Positions 25,625 to 34,547 of a stretch of DNA of 64,000 bases are shown in pieces. This DNA is from Agrobacterium tumefaciens (GTDB taxonomy: Bacteria; Pseudomonadota; Alphaproteobacteria; Rhizobiales; Rhizobiaceae). The notes under the pieces are model-generated. The model saw only the letters and a list, made by a program, of their open reading frames with translations. It did no database searches and was not told the DNA's origin. Both the position numbers and the translations under genes were made by a program. The stretch is from positions 124,001 to 188,000 of the forward strand of contig NZ_WJOK01000004.1 of NCBI RefSeq assembly GCF_009649785.1. Direction: 5' to 3'. Each line of letters starts with the position of its first letter. Position 1 is the first letter of the stretch.

Positions 25625-26083
25625 TTAGATGCGCCGCGCCTTGATCGTGTTCATGACAAAGCTGGTCTCGATGGTGTCGACGCATTTCAGCTTCGCGATC
25701 TTCTCCTTGATGAAGCGCTCGTAGTCCTCGAGCCCACCGCACATGACCTTGAGCATGTAGTCCCTCGAACCCGTGACGAGATGACATTCCAGAACCTCAT
25801 CCCAGTCCAGAACGGCCGCCTCGAACATCTGGATTTCGTCATCGTGCTGGCGACTGAGACGGATGGATGCAAGCGCGGTCATCGTCCATCCCTCGATTGC
25901 CGGATCAACGATCGCGGAATAACCTTTGATCACCCCCGTCTCTTCCAGCCGTCGCAGCCTCCGCAGACATGCAGATGCCGACAGGCCGACTCGCTCGGCA
26001 AGTTCGTTGTTGGTGATCCTTGCGTCGGCAGACAGCTCCTTGACTATCCGCCGGTCGATCGGATCTGCAATTTTTTGCGACAT
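25625..26083 (-). CDS. Lrp/AsnC-family transcriptional regulator
   Basis: 152 residues from ATG 26083 (the frame continues 15 codons upstream without family similarity). The N-terminal helix-turn-helix ITNNELAERVGLSASACLRR is at about 23-42, followed by the RAM ligand domain with LVTGSRDYMLKV near 100. Divergent from the PLP enzyme gene with 126 bases between, the usual setting for a local Lrp-type activator that senses an amino acid, here probably methionine or a related one. Confidence 0.9.
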   Translation of the reverse strand: MSQKIADPIDRRIVKELSADARITNNELAERVGLSASACLRRLRRLEETGVIKGYSAIVDPAIEGWTMTALASIRLSRQHDDEIQMFEAAVLDWDEVLECHLVTGSRDYMLKVMCGGLEDYERFIKEKIAKLKCVDTIETSFVMNTIKARRI

Positions 26084-26098
26084 AAAGCACAATTCTCC

Positions 26099-26150
26099 GC
26101 AATGTATTGCTTCATCAGACATATCCACGCTTCAGAATGCAAGGTATTTT
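26099..26150. promoter_or_regulatory. candidate Lrp-type binding sites between divergent genes
   Basis: GCAATGTATTGC (26099-26110) is a perfect 5+5 palindrome, and a related GCAAGGTATTTT lies at 26139-26150. Their starts are exactly 40 bases apart, close to four helical turns, as expected for cooperative Lrp/AsnC binding. Confidence 0.45.
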
Positions 26151-26209
26151 GACTTGATTGGATGTAAGCTGCGGACAGTTCAACGTGTGTTGAGGAGGAC
26201 CTTCCGCAA

Positions 26210-27493
26210 ATGACTGCACCGCATCCGTCTAAAACCCATATCGGCAACCACGCTCTCCATCCTGAAACCCAGATGCTCAATTACGGCTACGATCCGGAAT
26301 TGTCGGAAGGAGCGGTGAAGCCGCCTGTGTTTCTGACCTCGACCTTCGTCTTCAAGTCGGCGGAGGACGGTCGCGACTTCTTCGACTATGTCTCCGGCCG
26401 CAAAGAGCCGCCCGCAGGCAGAGGTGCAGGCCTCGTCTATTCGCGTTTCAACCATCCCAATAGCGAGATCGTCGAGGACCGCCTTGCCGTTTACGAACGC
26501 ACCGAGAGTTGTGCGCTCTTCTCGTCCGGCATGTCCGCCATTTCGACGACGCTTTTCGCCTTCGTCCGGCCCGGCGACACCGTACTCCATTCCCAGCCTT
26601 TGTACGGCGGCACTGAGACGCTGCTGGCAAAGACCTTCCACAATTTCGGCGTTTCGGCGGTGGGTTTCGCCGACGGTGTCAGCGAGGCCTCGGTAATATC
26701 CGCCGCAGAGGCTGCGATGGCGAAAGGCAGGGTGTCCGTCATCCTCATCGAGACCCCCGCCAACCCGACAAACAGTATTGTCGATATCCCCATGATCAGC
26801 CGCGTTGCCGACGTGATCGGCCAGAAGCAGGGACACAGGCCAATCATCGCATGCGACAACACACTCCTCGGTCCGGTGTTCCAGCGGCCAATCGAGCACG
26901 GTGCCGATATCTCGCTCTATTCACTGACAAAATACGTTGGCGGGCACTCCGACCTCATTGCCGGAGCAGCGCTCGGTCGCAAGGATGTCATGAAGCAGGT
27001 GAAGGCATTACGCGGAGCGATCGGCACCCAGCTCGACCCGCATTCGTGCTGGATGCTCGGGCGCTCGCTTGAGACGCTACAAATCCGCATGGAGCGGGCA
27101 AACAGCAATGCCAAGGTGGTGGCCGAGTTCCTGAAGGCGCATCCCAAGGTCGAGAAAATCCATTATCTGCCGTTTCACGATCCGGCGTCCCCGGTTGGCA
27201 AGGTGTTTGCAGATCAATGCACCGGTGCGGGATCGACCTTCTCGTTTGACATTGCGGGCGGGCAGGCAGCGTCTTTCAAATTCCTCAACGCTCTCACGAT
27301 ATTCAAACTCGCGGTCAGCCTTGGCGGTACGGAATCTCTCGCCTCCCATCCTGCAACGATGACGCATTCGGGTGTTCCGGCCGACGTCCGCCAGCGCATT
27401 GGTGTGCTTGATTCCACGATCCGGCTGTCAATCGGCATCGAACATCCCGACGATCTGGTCGCCGACCTGACCCTCTCTCTGGATGCCGCCTGA
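26210..27493 (+). CDS. PLP-dependent Cys/Met-metabolism enzyme (methionine gamma-lyase / cystathionine gamma-synthase family)
   Basis: 427 residues. The PLP lysine is K241 in [14 protein letters not shown], and the ETPANPTN and SSGMSAI motifs of the family are present. Such enzymes cleave or exchange the gamma-substituent of methionine, cystathionine or O-acylhomoserine. The place where methionine gamma-lyases carry their characteristic Cys (LYGCT) reads LYGGT here, so a strict methionine gamma-lyase is uncertain. GAGGAGG lies 11 bases before the start. The divergent Lrp gene implies induction by an amino acid and so a catabolic role. Confidence 0.88.
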   Translation: MTAPHPSKTHIGNHALHPETQMLNYGYDPELSEGAVKPPVFLTSTFVFKSAEDGRDFFDYVSGRKEPPAGRGAGLVYSRFNHPNSEIVEDRLAVYERTESCALFSSGMSAISTTLFAFVRPGDTVLHSQPLYGGTETLLAKTFHNFGVSAVGFADGVSEASVISAAEAAMAKGRVSVILIETPANPTNSIVDIPMISRVADVIGQKQGHRPIIACDNTLLGPVFQRPIEHGADISLYSLTKYVGGHSDLIAGAALGRKDVMKQVKALRGAIGTQLDPHSCWMLGRSLETLQIRMERANSNAKVVAEFLKAHPKVEKIHYLPFHDPASPVGKVFADQCTGAGSTFSFDIAGGQAASFKFLNALTIFKLAVSLGGTESLASHPATMTHSGVPADVRQRIGVLDSTIRLSIGIEHPDDLVADLTLSLDAA

Positions 27494-27746
27494 CGAAGAG
27501 GCAAATGCCGCTCCTCACCGACTGCAATACGTATGGGTTTTTCAGTACATACGAAACACGGAAACCAACGTAGTGCAGGAAGGCGATAAGGGGAGCGGCG
27601 TTACCTTCCGCTACGAGTGGAGCCAGTCCCGAACCGGCAATATGATACAGAAGCGGCGAATGACGGGTTGAGATGGCGTCGGGCAAAGGGTATCAGGTGC
27701 CTCAATTCCAGGCGGACCTCCCGCAAGCAACAAGGCTTATCCTGAC

Positions 27747-28682
27747 ATGATCCCGGATTTTCTCGTCACCCATTCCGGTGGCTTCCATGCCGACGAACTG
27801 CTGTCCAGCGTCATCCTGACCCGACTTTTCCCGCAGGCACGCATCGTCCGCAGCCGGGCGCCGGAATGGATCACCCCCGGCGTGGACCGCATCATCTACG
27901 ATGTCGGCGGCGCCTATGACGCGACAAGCAGGATATTCGATCACCATCAGCGCGGCGCGCCGCTGAGGGATGACGGTCAGCCATATAGTTCATTCGGACT
28001 GATCTGGAAGCATTTCGGCCGGGACTATCTTGCCGCCTTCGGCATCCCCGATGAACATGTCGAAACCGTCCATACCTCTTTCGATGGCAGCTTTGTGCTG
28101 CCGGTCGATCTGGTCGACAATGGTGCGGTCAGCCCGTCCGTCGCCGGGCCGCTGGTTGCGCTGACGCTGCCTGTCCTGCTGGAAACTCTGAAACCTGTTT
28201 TTGACGAGACCGACCCCGAAGCCGATGATCGCAGTTTCCACGCGGCGCTCGTCATTGCCCGCAGCTTCGTCGAGGCGAAAATAGCCAAAAGCGCTGCGAA
28301 ACTGCGCGCCGAGGCGCTTGTAATGCAGGCTATCGTCGATGCCGGTGAAGGTCATATTCTGGAATTGCCGATGGGTATGCCGTTTCGGCCCGCCATTGTG
28401 AAGGCGGGCGCCGACAATCTGCTGTTTGTCGTTCACCCGCGTGACAAGGACTGGTGTCTCACCGGTATCCGTCGCGCAGATGAAGGCTTTGAACTGCGGG
28501 CAGACCTGCCTGCGGCATGGGCTGGCCTTACAAATGGCGATCTGGAAGCCGTTTGTGGCATTGAAGGCGCGAGTTTCTGCCACAACGGCCGGTTTATTGC
28601 CGCCGCCAAAACCCGTGATGCCGCACTCGCCATGGCAGAACTGGCTGTGAAAGAGGCGATCTTGCCTGCTACCGTAGTTTAG
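27747..28682 (+). CDS. MYG1-family protein (UPF0160, DHH-like putative metal-dependent nuclease/hydrolase)
   Basis: 311 residues, full length for the family. The N-terminal THSGGFHADELLSSVIL and the DHHQRG motif near residue 70 are the metal-binding signatures of MYG1/UPF0160 proteins; the eukaryotic member is an RNA exonuclease. Cytoplasmic, no signal. The 253 bases before it hold no gene. Monocistronic; its neighbours give no clue to its bacterial role. Confidence 0.9.
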   Translation: MIPDFLVTHSGGFHADELLSSVILTRLFPQARIVRSRAPEWITPGVDRIIYDVGGAYDATSRIFDHHQRGAPLRDDGQPYSSFGLIWKHFGRDYLAAFGIPDEHVETVHTSFDGSFVLPVDLVDNGAVSPSVAGPLVALTLPVLLETLKPVFDETDPEADDRSFHAALVIARSFVEAKIAKSAAKLRAEALVMQAIVDAGEGHILELPMGMPFRPAIVKAGADNLLFVVHPRDKDWCLTGIRRADEGFELRADLPAAWAGLTNGDLEAVCGIEGASFCHNGRFIAAAKTRDAALAMAELAVKEAILPATVV

Positions 28683-28723
28683 TTCATTGAACAACGGAAC
28701 ATGAGTAGGAGATCGCCCGGAAG

Positions 28724-28776
28724 GCGGGCCGGCGAAGCATATCAAAGGATATGCCCGCAAATGTCCTTCGGCCCGC
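28724..28776. repeat. nested palindrome between convergent genes
   Basis: An outer pair GCGGGCCG (28724-28731) / CGGCCCGC (28769-28776) encloses an inner pair GCATAT (28737-28742) / ATATGC (28749-28754). It occupies the 152-base gap between the converging MYG1 and MFS genes, with no U-run on either side. It may be a shared factor-dependent end or a REP-like element. Confidence 0.5.
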
Positions 28777-28834
28777 ATCACTGGACTCTCCTCCTCCACG
28801 CCCAACCGGGAACACCGTGTTCGTTCCCGATAAT

Positions 28835-30349
28835 CTACGGAGCCGTCACTTTGTCGGCGACCGCAGCACTATTGGGCAGCAGGAACAGGACTGCGATGGC
28901 GCATAGCGTCGTCACCGCGGCAAGCCACCAGCAAAGTGTCGAAAACGCAGTCTGATAGGCATCCCGCAACAGGTCGTCCCCGATGTGGGACGATATTGCC
29001 GCTGCACCCGCCAGGTCGCCCACTGCCAGACGCTGACCTGTCTGATACAAGAGGGGCGTAGACACAGGCGCCAGCCGTCCTAGGGATGCCGAGGTCAATG
29101 CCGACAGGGCGGCGCTGACGACTGCAAGCGCGATGCCCTCACCGGCGACCCGCACGGTACTGAATATGCCGGTCGCCATTCCCGCACGCTCCACCGGCAC
29201 GACGCCAACGGACAAGCCATCCATCAGGCCCCATGGCAGGCCTGCGCCCACCCCGATGACGAGCATGGGCAGAACGATCATGGCTCCATCCTCTGCAGTG
29301 AAGCCGGCAAGCCAGACGAGGCCAGAGGCGGCGATCAGCAGGCCGATGCCGCAGAGCATGCCCGGCGAAACATGACGCGCCAACATCGTCGCGACTATAG
29401 GCACCACCAGCATCGGAGCCGACAGTCCCAACATGATAAACCCCGCCCCGATTGCTCCTTGTTGCTCGATACCGATGAGGCGCAACGGGATGATAACAAG
29501 AAGAACAACGAAACAGGCGCAGGTGGCGATTGGCAATAGCTGCACCCCCACGAACCGCGGATAACGGAACAGCGATAAGTCCAGCATCGGTCGCGCCGCC
29601 CGCATTTCGATCAAGACGAAGGCTGCAAGCGAAAACGCAAATCCTGTGCTGAAAGCGATGATACCGTTAGACCCGAGAACAGGCAGTTCGATCATCGCAA
29701 CGGTGAAGAGGGTGAGTGTGAGGGTAAAGCTTGCAGCGCCCAGCCAGTCGAGTTCCGCCGCATTGGGATCCCTCGTTTCACGCATCCGTGGCGGGCCGAG
29801 GATCAGGGCAAAGAGGCCGATCAGGCCGCCGGCAAGGAATATTGCCCGCCATCCGACCGTTTCAATCATCAATCCCGTCAGCAGCGGACCAGATGCAAGA
29901 CCGACGCCGAAGGTCGTTCCAAGCAACCCAAAGGCACGCGTCCTAGCGTGGCCGTCGAATTCCTGCGCAAGTGCGGCCGTACCTCCGGCCAGGGCCGCGG
30001 CGGCGCCCACGCCTTGACCGGCACGTAGCAGATCGATGATCCACACCGAAGGCGCAAATCCAAGCGCAAAGGAGAAGCCGGTAAACAGCGCAAGGCCGAT
30101 CAAGAACACCCGCCTTCTGCCATATCGATCTGCCAGCGCGCCTGCCGCCATCAGAAGACTTCCGAAAGCCAGCATGAAGGCATTGGTGATCCAGGTGAGG
30201 GATGCAGGCGATCCCCCGAGGTCCTGCCCGATCGCCGGTGTGGCAACCGCACCGGCGGAGAAGTTCAAAGGAAGGGTCAAGGCGGCAAGACACACCGCCA
30301 CCAATACCGAATTCCGGCTGACTGAGGCTCTATGAGGGGCGTCGTTCAT
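28835..30349 (-). CDS. MFS transporter, DHA2 (EmrB/QacA) drug-exporter type
   Basis: 504 residues from ATG 30349. About 14 hydrophobic segments, the motif A loop ADRYGRRRVFLIG near residue 65 and the motif C-like GVGLASGPLLTGLM near 148 identify a 14-span DHA2 proton antiporter. It probably exports a toxic compound or metabolite. Divergent from a LysR gene 133 bases away that probably controls it. An upstream extension to 30442 is rejected for lack of hydrophobic or family pattern. Confidence 0.9.
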   Translation of the reverse strand: MNDAPHRASVSRNSVLVAVCLAALTLPLNFSAGAVATPAIGQDLGGSPASLTWITNAFMLAFGSLLMAAGALADRYGRRRVFLIGLALFTGFSFALGFAPSVWIIDLLRAGQGVGAAAALAGGTAALAQEFDGHARTRAFGLLGTTFGVGLASGPLLTGLMIETVGWRAIFLAGGLIGLFALILGPPRMRETRDPNAAELDWLGAASFTLTLTLFTVAMIELPVLGSNGIIAFSTGFAFSLAAFVLIEMRAARPMLDLSLFRYPRFVGVQLLPIATCACFVVLLVIIPLRLIGIEQQGAIGAGFIMLGLSAPMLVVPIVATMLARHVSPGMLCGIGLLIAASGLVWLAGFTAEDGAMIVLPMLVIGVGAGLPWGLMDGLSVGVVPVERAGMATGIFSTVRVAGEGIALAVVSAALSALTSASLGRLAPVSTPLLYQTGQRLAVGDLAGAAAISSHIGDDLLRDAYQTAFSTLCWWLAAVTTLCAIAVLFLLPNSAAVADKVTAP

Positions 30350-30482
30350 GCGAACTCCAATCGTGAAATGGCATCGCGACACCAAGGTCGCGTATCGGCA
30401 TCCATCCTCATCAGACGACATGAATTCGACAATCGGCCTCACGGGCCTTTCATTGCGGATTAAAATTCTCTAATCAGTGACA

Positions 30483-31373
30483 ATGGATAAGTTGAGCGAG
30501 ATCGATGCCTTCGTCCGGGTTGCCGAAAGGCTGAATTTTGCCAAGGCCGGGCAGAGCCTGGGGCTGTCACCTTCTGCTGTCGGAAAGAGCGTTGCCCGAC
30601 TGGAGGCATCTCTGGGCGTACGGCTGTTCAATCGCACCACCCGGCAGGTCTCTCTGACCAATGAAGGGGCAATGCTGTTTGAGCGGTATCGGTCCATCCT
30701 GACCGATCTGCGCGACGCACATGAAGCAGTAACGGACAATCTGGCCCTGCCCCGCGGCAGTCTGCGCGTGACGCTTCCGACAATCGGATACCGCTTTCTG
30801 CTGCCGATCGTGCCTGAATTTCGCCGGCGTTATCCCGATATCGATCTGGAACTCGACTTTAACGACAGGCGCGTCGATCTGATCGAGGGCGGCTTTGATG
30901 CTGCAATCCGCAGTGGCGAGCTTGATGATTCCAGCCTGATAGCGCGGCGTCTTGGTCCATTCCGCTTCATTTTATGCGCGTCGCCGGACTATTTTCAACG
31001 AATGGGCACGCCCCGGCACCCCAGCCAATTGCCAGAGCATGAAGCATTGCGCTTCCGCTTTCCGACCTCCGGCAGGTTTCAGGAATGGCTGCTGGAAAAC
31101 GGCGACAACCCCCTGTCGAGCATGCGTATCGCCCTCACCTGCGGTAATATGGAGGCGATAAGGGCGGCGGCGATTGACGGGATGGGGCTCGCTTACATGC
31201 CTGAATTCCTGGCGACGGACGCCATCAGGGATGGCTTGCTCGAGACGGTCCTGAACGAACATCTCGCCGCACCAGGCCAGTTTTCAATTGTCTGGCCATC
31301 AGCCCGCTTCATGGCGCCGCGGCTGCGCGCTTTCATCGATTTTGCGATCGAAAATCTGTTTGTCGAAACGTGA
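30483..31373 (+). CDS. LysR-family transcriptional regulator
   Basis: 296 residues. N-terminal helix-turn-helix NFAKAGQSLGLSPSAVGKSV near 20-39, then a substrate-binding-like domain; the LPRGSLRVTLPTIGY linker is typical of the AaeR/DsdC-like branch often found beside MFS pumps and SDR enzymes. Start could be GTG 30477 or ATG 30483; neither has a strong ribosome site, and I prefer ATG. It is divergent from the MFS gene and 251 bases upstream of an SDR, so it may control either. Confidence 0.88.
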   Translation: MDKLSEIDAFVRVAERLNFAKAGQSLGLSPSAVGKSVARLEASLGVRLFNRTTRQVSLTNEGAMLFERYRSILTDLRDAHEAVTDNLALPRGSLRVTLPTIGYRFLLPIVPEFRRRYPDIDLELDFNDRRVDLIEGGFDAAIRSGELDDSSLIARRLGPFRFILCASPDYFQRMGTPRHPSQLPEHEALRFRFPTSGRFQEWLLENGDNPLSSMRIALTCGNMEAIRAAAIDGMGLAYMPEFLATDAIRDGLLETVLNEHLAAPGQFSIVWPSARFMAPRLRAFIDFAIENLFVET

Positions 31374-31624
31374 CTGGAGTATCTGCGCTTGACAGATGCC
31401 GGCGGGCTTATGCGCGCCGGTGGAGTTCGTCCATTGAAGCCATCGGCGGACTAGTACGGTGCATTTCTTGACCGATAAGACGGTGGTGGGTAGATAAAGG
31501 ATGCAGATGAGGAGTTTATGACCATGGACAAAGATCGCCGATAATCCGGACTTACGTCGATGACAGCGCAGTCTTTTTAAAACGACGCGTTGGCTAGCTC
31601 AGCATTTGCATCAAAGGAACATTC

Positions 31625-32419
31625 ATGCCCAGACTTTCTGGAAAGACCGCACTCGTGACCGGCGCGGCGCGCGGAATTGGTGCGGCTATCGCCCAAGCGT
31701 TTGCTGACGAGGGCGCACAGGTCATCGTTACCGATATAGACGTGGATGGCGGCTTGTTGACCGCAGGCTCAATCGGCGGGAGGTTTGTCCGTCTCGACGT
31801 CGCATGCGAGGCAGACTGGGCGAAAATTGCCAGTCAATTTCCCAAGATGGACGTCGTCGTCAACAATGCGGGAATAACAGGCTTTGAAGGACCATTCGAA
31901 GGGGCCCCGCCAGCCCATGATCCAGAAAATGCCCAACTTGCTGATTGGCACAAGGTCCATGCGGTCAACCTGGATGGCACCTTTCTGGGCTGCCGTTATG
32001 CAATCCGCGCCATGCGAGCAAATGGTGCGGGGTCGATTATCAACATTTCCTCACGCTCAGGGCTTGTCGGAATTCCAATGGCAGCGGCCTACGCCTCATC
32101 CAAGGCCGCCGTCCGCAACCACACCAAGAGCGTGGCCCTATATTGCGCCGGTCAGGGCCTGAACATCCGGTGCAATTCAATTCACCCTGCAGCCGTGATG
32201 ACACCGATGTGGGAGCCGATGTTGGGAAATGGCCCGGATCGCAAAGATCGTGAAGCCGCGCTGGTCAAAGAAACGCCCATGCAACGCTTTGGCAGGGCCG
32301 AGGAGGTAGCCGCACTCGCAGTCCTGCTCGCATCTGACGAGGCAACTTATATGACTGGGGCCGAACTGAACATCGATGGCGGCATTCTTGCAGGATCAGC
32401 CGCAGCACCGGGAAGCTAG
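31625..32419 (+). CDS. short-chain dehydrogenase/reductase
   Basis: 264 residues. The cofactor motif [12 protein letters not shown] (12-23) and Asp of VTDID after strand 2 favour NAD over NADP; NNAG at about 80 and the Ser/Tyr/Lys triad NISSRSG...YASSKAA near 140-160 complete a classical SDR. AAAGGAAC precedes the ATG. Substrate unknown. A short open frame of 8 codons with a good ribosome site lies 107 bases upstream (31518-31544). Confidence 0.88.
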   Translation: MPRLSGKTALVTGAARGIGAAIAQAFADEGAQVIVTDIDVDGGLLTAGSIGGRFVRLDVACEADWAKIASQFPKMDVVVNNAGITGFEGPFEGAPPAHDPENAQLADWHKVHAVNLDGTFLGCRYAIRAMRANGAGSIINISSRSGLVGIPMAAAYASSKAAVRNHTKSVALYCAGQGLNIRCNSIHPAAVMTPMWEPMLGNGPDRKDREAALVKETPMQRFGRAEEVAALAVLLASDEATYMTGAELNIDGGILAGSAAAPGS

Positions 32420-32655
32420 AATAACGGGCTATGGGATGACCGAACCTTTTTGGTTCATTGCACCCATTATGATGGAAGATAGTAAAGGTCGAACTTCCAC
32501 CGACCAGTTCTGTGGCACCACCGGCAAACGCGTCAAAACCTTGGATCATTTGGGAAGAGTTCGGCCCAAATGACTGATGACGGCAATTGGCGCAAACCGA
32601 TCAATCTATGCGTTGACGATCGTCGCTAAAAACTCAAGACGCACCCAGATGGAAA

Positions 32656-32690
32656 AGGCCCTCCCGGTTCGGAGAGGGCCTGTTTTCATT
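32656..32690. terminator. bidirectional intrinsic terminator
   Basis: AGGCCCTC (32656-32663) pairs with GAGGGCCT (32674-32681). Plus strand tail is GTTTTCATT, minus strand tail is TTTTCC, so it can end transcription both ways: from the SDR side and from the small repeat-protein gene whose stop is 8 bases away. Confidence 0.75.
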
Positions 32691-33015
32691 ACCATCGATA
32701 GTCGCGACGGTCTCGCCATTCGCGATGTTCGCGCCAATCTCTGCGCTCGCGCCATTCTCTGCGGGCCTGACGTTCACGCCACTCCCTGCGGGCTTCCCAG
32801 CGATCACGTCTGTCCCAGCCACGCTCATATCTCGGCGGTCCATTGGGCCGGCAATATCCGCGCGGCGATAGATGAAAGCCGCGTCCGCAAGCATAGTCCA
32901 CACTTTGAACGTTGGATGCCAGGGGTGCGGCCGGTTGACCGACAGGCATAGCGTTCGCGCCACTGCCGAACAGGGCACCGAGAATTATTCCAGCGCTTAA
33001 AATCATCTTACGCAT
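32689..33015 (-). CDS. small exported GCG_CRPN-type protein with Arg/Trp/Glu-rich repeats
   Basis: 108 residues. A Sec signal (hydrophobic residues 4-21, cut after ANA at about 22) precedes a short head with the ACGRGFHLSPRGYCRPNGP pattern, which matches the GCG_CRPN prefix-to-repeats family, with its two conserved Cys. The tail, residues about 65-107, is built of imperfect repeats of W/R/D/E (REWRERQARREW, RDWREHREW). Such proteins are small periplasmic or envelope proteins of unknown role in rhizobia. Its GGAGGGAG ribosome site can be closed by a hairpin (33022-33044). Confidence 0.82.
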   Translation of the reverse strand: MRKMILSAGIILGALFGSGANAMPVGQPAAPLASNVQSVDYACGRGFHLSPRGYCRPNGPPRYERGWDRRDRWEARREWRERQARREWRERRDWREHREWRDRRDYRW

Positions 33016-33021
33016 TTCATC

Positions 33022-33044
33022 TCCCTCCTTCCGGGATGGAGGGA
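33022..33044 (-). promoter_or_regulatory. hairpin covering the ribosome-binding site of the repeat protein gene
   Basis: Read leftward, TCCCTCC (33044-33038) pairs with GGAGGGA (33028-33022), which is the Shine-Dalgarno sequence five bases before the ATG. Seven perfect pairs with a nine-base loop could shut translation until melted or bound. Confidence 0.5.
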
Positions 33045-33313
33045 TTTAGCGCCCTTGCCGGTGAACTGTGGCTGAATGAATCTTGATGTTTTCGTGGCAA
33101 AAACTCCACAATTGTGGCAGATAACGGCTTCGCGTTCCGACCGCTGCGAAAGGGTGAAGCGGCGTCAAGGCGGCGCGGCTCACTGCCCCGCCCCAGTCAA
33201 TGCAGACCTGTTATTCTTTTATGTGCCAGTGGTTTGAAGGGGCGCGATGTATCCCCTCCGGTTGCAGTCCCGCGGTTTTCGTCATAGTCCTCAAGCGAAT
33301 GAGGAGACGGTGA

Positions 33314-33532
33314 TTGAACCCCAATCTGGACACTAAGCCCGAACCAAAGCCAAAGAGCAAACGCCTCATCTGGCCTTGGGTGCTGTTGGCCGTTCTAACG
33401 CTTGCAGCCGTTCTCACGCTTGCGGGCATCTATATTTACAGGGAGCTGACATCGACGGCCGAGGATCTGGCTCGAACCTGGCGCGACCTCGTGCAATTGT
33501 TCTGGCTGATAATGCCGGACCGTCAGCCCTAA
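33314..33532 (+). CDS. small single-span membrane protein
   Basis: 72 residues starting at TTG 33314, which has an ideal GAGGAG seven bases upstream; no ATG is available in frame. A Pro/Lys-rich cytoplasmic tail (about 1-17) is followed by one strong hydrophobic helix (residues 19-42, with WPWVLLAVLTLAAVLTLAG) and a short amphipathic end. I do not recognise the family. A terminator-like hairpin lies 65 bases after its stop. Confidence 0.6.
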   Translation: MNPNLDTKPEPKPKSKRLIWPWVLLAVLTLAAVLTLAGIYIYRELTSTAEDLARTWRDLVQLFWLIMPDRQP

Positions 33533-33597
33533 TCTTGGGTAACAGAAAGGCGCTGGTGGCAAAGCCTCAGCGCAGCATGGAATCCCAAAAAAATTGA

Positions 33598-33640
33598 AGA
33601 GTTTGCGGCGGCGGTGTATCGGATGGCAAACTCTGTTTTT
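33598..33640 (+). terminator. intrinsic terminator or attenuator just before a LysR gene
   Basis: AGAGTTTGC (33598-33606) pairs perfectly with GCAAACTCT (33626-33634) and GTTTTT follows. It would end the message of the small membrane protein, yet it is only ten bases from the LysR start codon, so it may also limit read-through into the regulator. Confidence 0.6.
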
Positions 33641-33650
33641 GGGAACCTGA

Positions 33651-34541
33651 ATGCAACCGTCTTTTAGATTGCCGCCGCTGGAGGCGCTTGTTGTTTTTGA
33701 GGCAGCGTCCCGTTTGGGCAGCTTCTCCCGCGCGGGCAACGAGCTGGGCCTGACGCAGAGCGCCGTCAGCCGGCAGATCGGCAAGCTGGAAGCGTTCATT
33801 GGCTCCAAGCTTTTCGAGCGCGTGCCGACAGGCGTGCGACTGACGACCATCGGCGAAAACTACTCGATCGATATATCGCGGCTGATCCTCGATATCGCAA
33901 GTGTCACGGACGGCGTCCGCTCGTGGACCGGCGCCAGCCAAATCACCATCGCCTGCTCTCGCGGGATTGCGGATCAATGGTTCATGCCTCGCCTGCAGAA
34001 ACTGAAACGCGATATTCCCGGCATCGAATTGCGGGTGCGGGTAACTGACGATGTGGCACATCTGCGTCTGGATGAATTCGACCTGGCTATTTTCTATCGC
34101 AAGGAAAGACCGATTGGCGTCTGGCTATCGGAACTCGGCCAGGAGGAGGTCGTCCCCGTTTCTGCCCGCGGCATGACCAATCTTATGGAGCAGAGGGCAC
34201 CGGTTTTGATCTCCATCGAAGATTCGATGCGGGAATGGCAGGATTGGAGCGACTGGTGGCGCTCGTCACACCTGTTGCCGCCACAGGATGCAATCCAGTG
34301 GAAACTCGGAGACTATGGCCTCTGCGTCGCGGCGGCATCGCAGGGGCTTGGTGCAACGCTTGGGTGGACCTGGCTCATCCGCGACCAACTGGACAGCGGA
34401 GCGCTCGTTCCTGTGCATTCCCATGCCATGCGCTCGGAAGGCAAATTTTACCTGATGCGACCGGCAGATCGCCACCAGCGTAAAATTGTGCGCGAGGTTT
34501 CCGATTGGCTGATTGCAGACAACCATAAAACCGCGCGCTGA
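33651..34541 (+). CDS. LysR-family transcriptional regulator, GcvA-like
   Basis: 296 residues. The opening RLPPLEALVVFEAASRLGSF and helix-turn-helix FSRAGNELGLTQSAVSRQIG (about 25-44) are those of the GcvA/AmpR branch. The effector domain follows. GGGAACCTGA, which overlaps the end of the hairpin at 33598, may serve as ribosome site. It ends 6 bases from the converging small membrane gene. The peptide-transport operon starting at 35049 is the nearest candidate target. Confidence 0.88.
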   Translation: MQPSFRLPPLEALVVFEAASRLGSFSRAGNELGLTQSAVSRQIGKLEAFIGSKLFERVPTGVRLTTIGENYSIDISRLILDIASVTDGVRSWTGASQITIACSRGIADQWFMPRLQKLKRDIPGIELRVRVTDDVAHLRLDEFDLAIFYRKERPIGVWLSELGQEEVVPVSARGMTNLMEQRAPVLISIEDSMREWQDWSDWWRSSHLLPPQDAIQWKLGDYGLCVAAASQGLGATLGWTWLIRDQLDSGALVPVHSHAMRSEGKFYLMRPADRHQRKIVREVSDWLIADNHKTAR

Positions 34542-34547
34542 AACCCG

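Noticed and set aside
27530-27553. CGTATG-N12-CATACG inverted repeat after the PLP enzyme gene
   Set aside because: Short stem and no U-run; not a credible terminator or operator on its own.
32443-32573. Short coding-like fragment with a Pro-rich then WIIWEEFGPND-like end
   Set aside because: No start codon in its frame and only about 34 codons; could be a gene remnant but cannot be supported.
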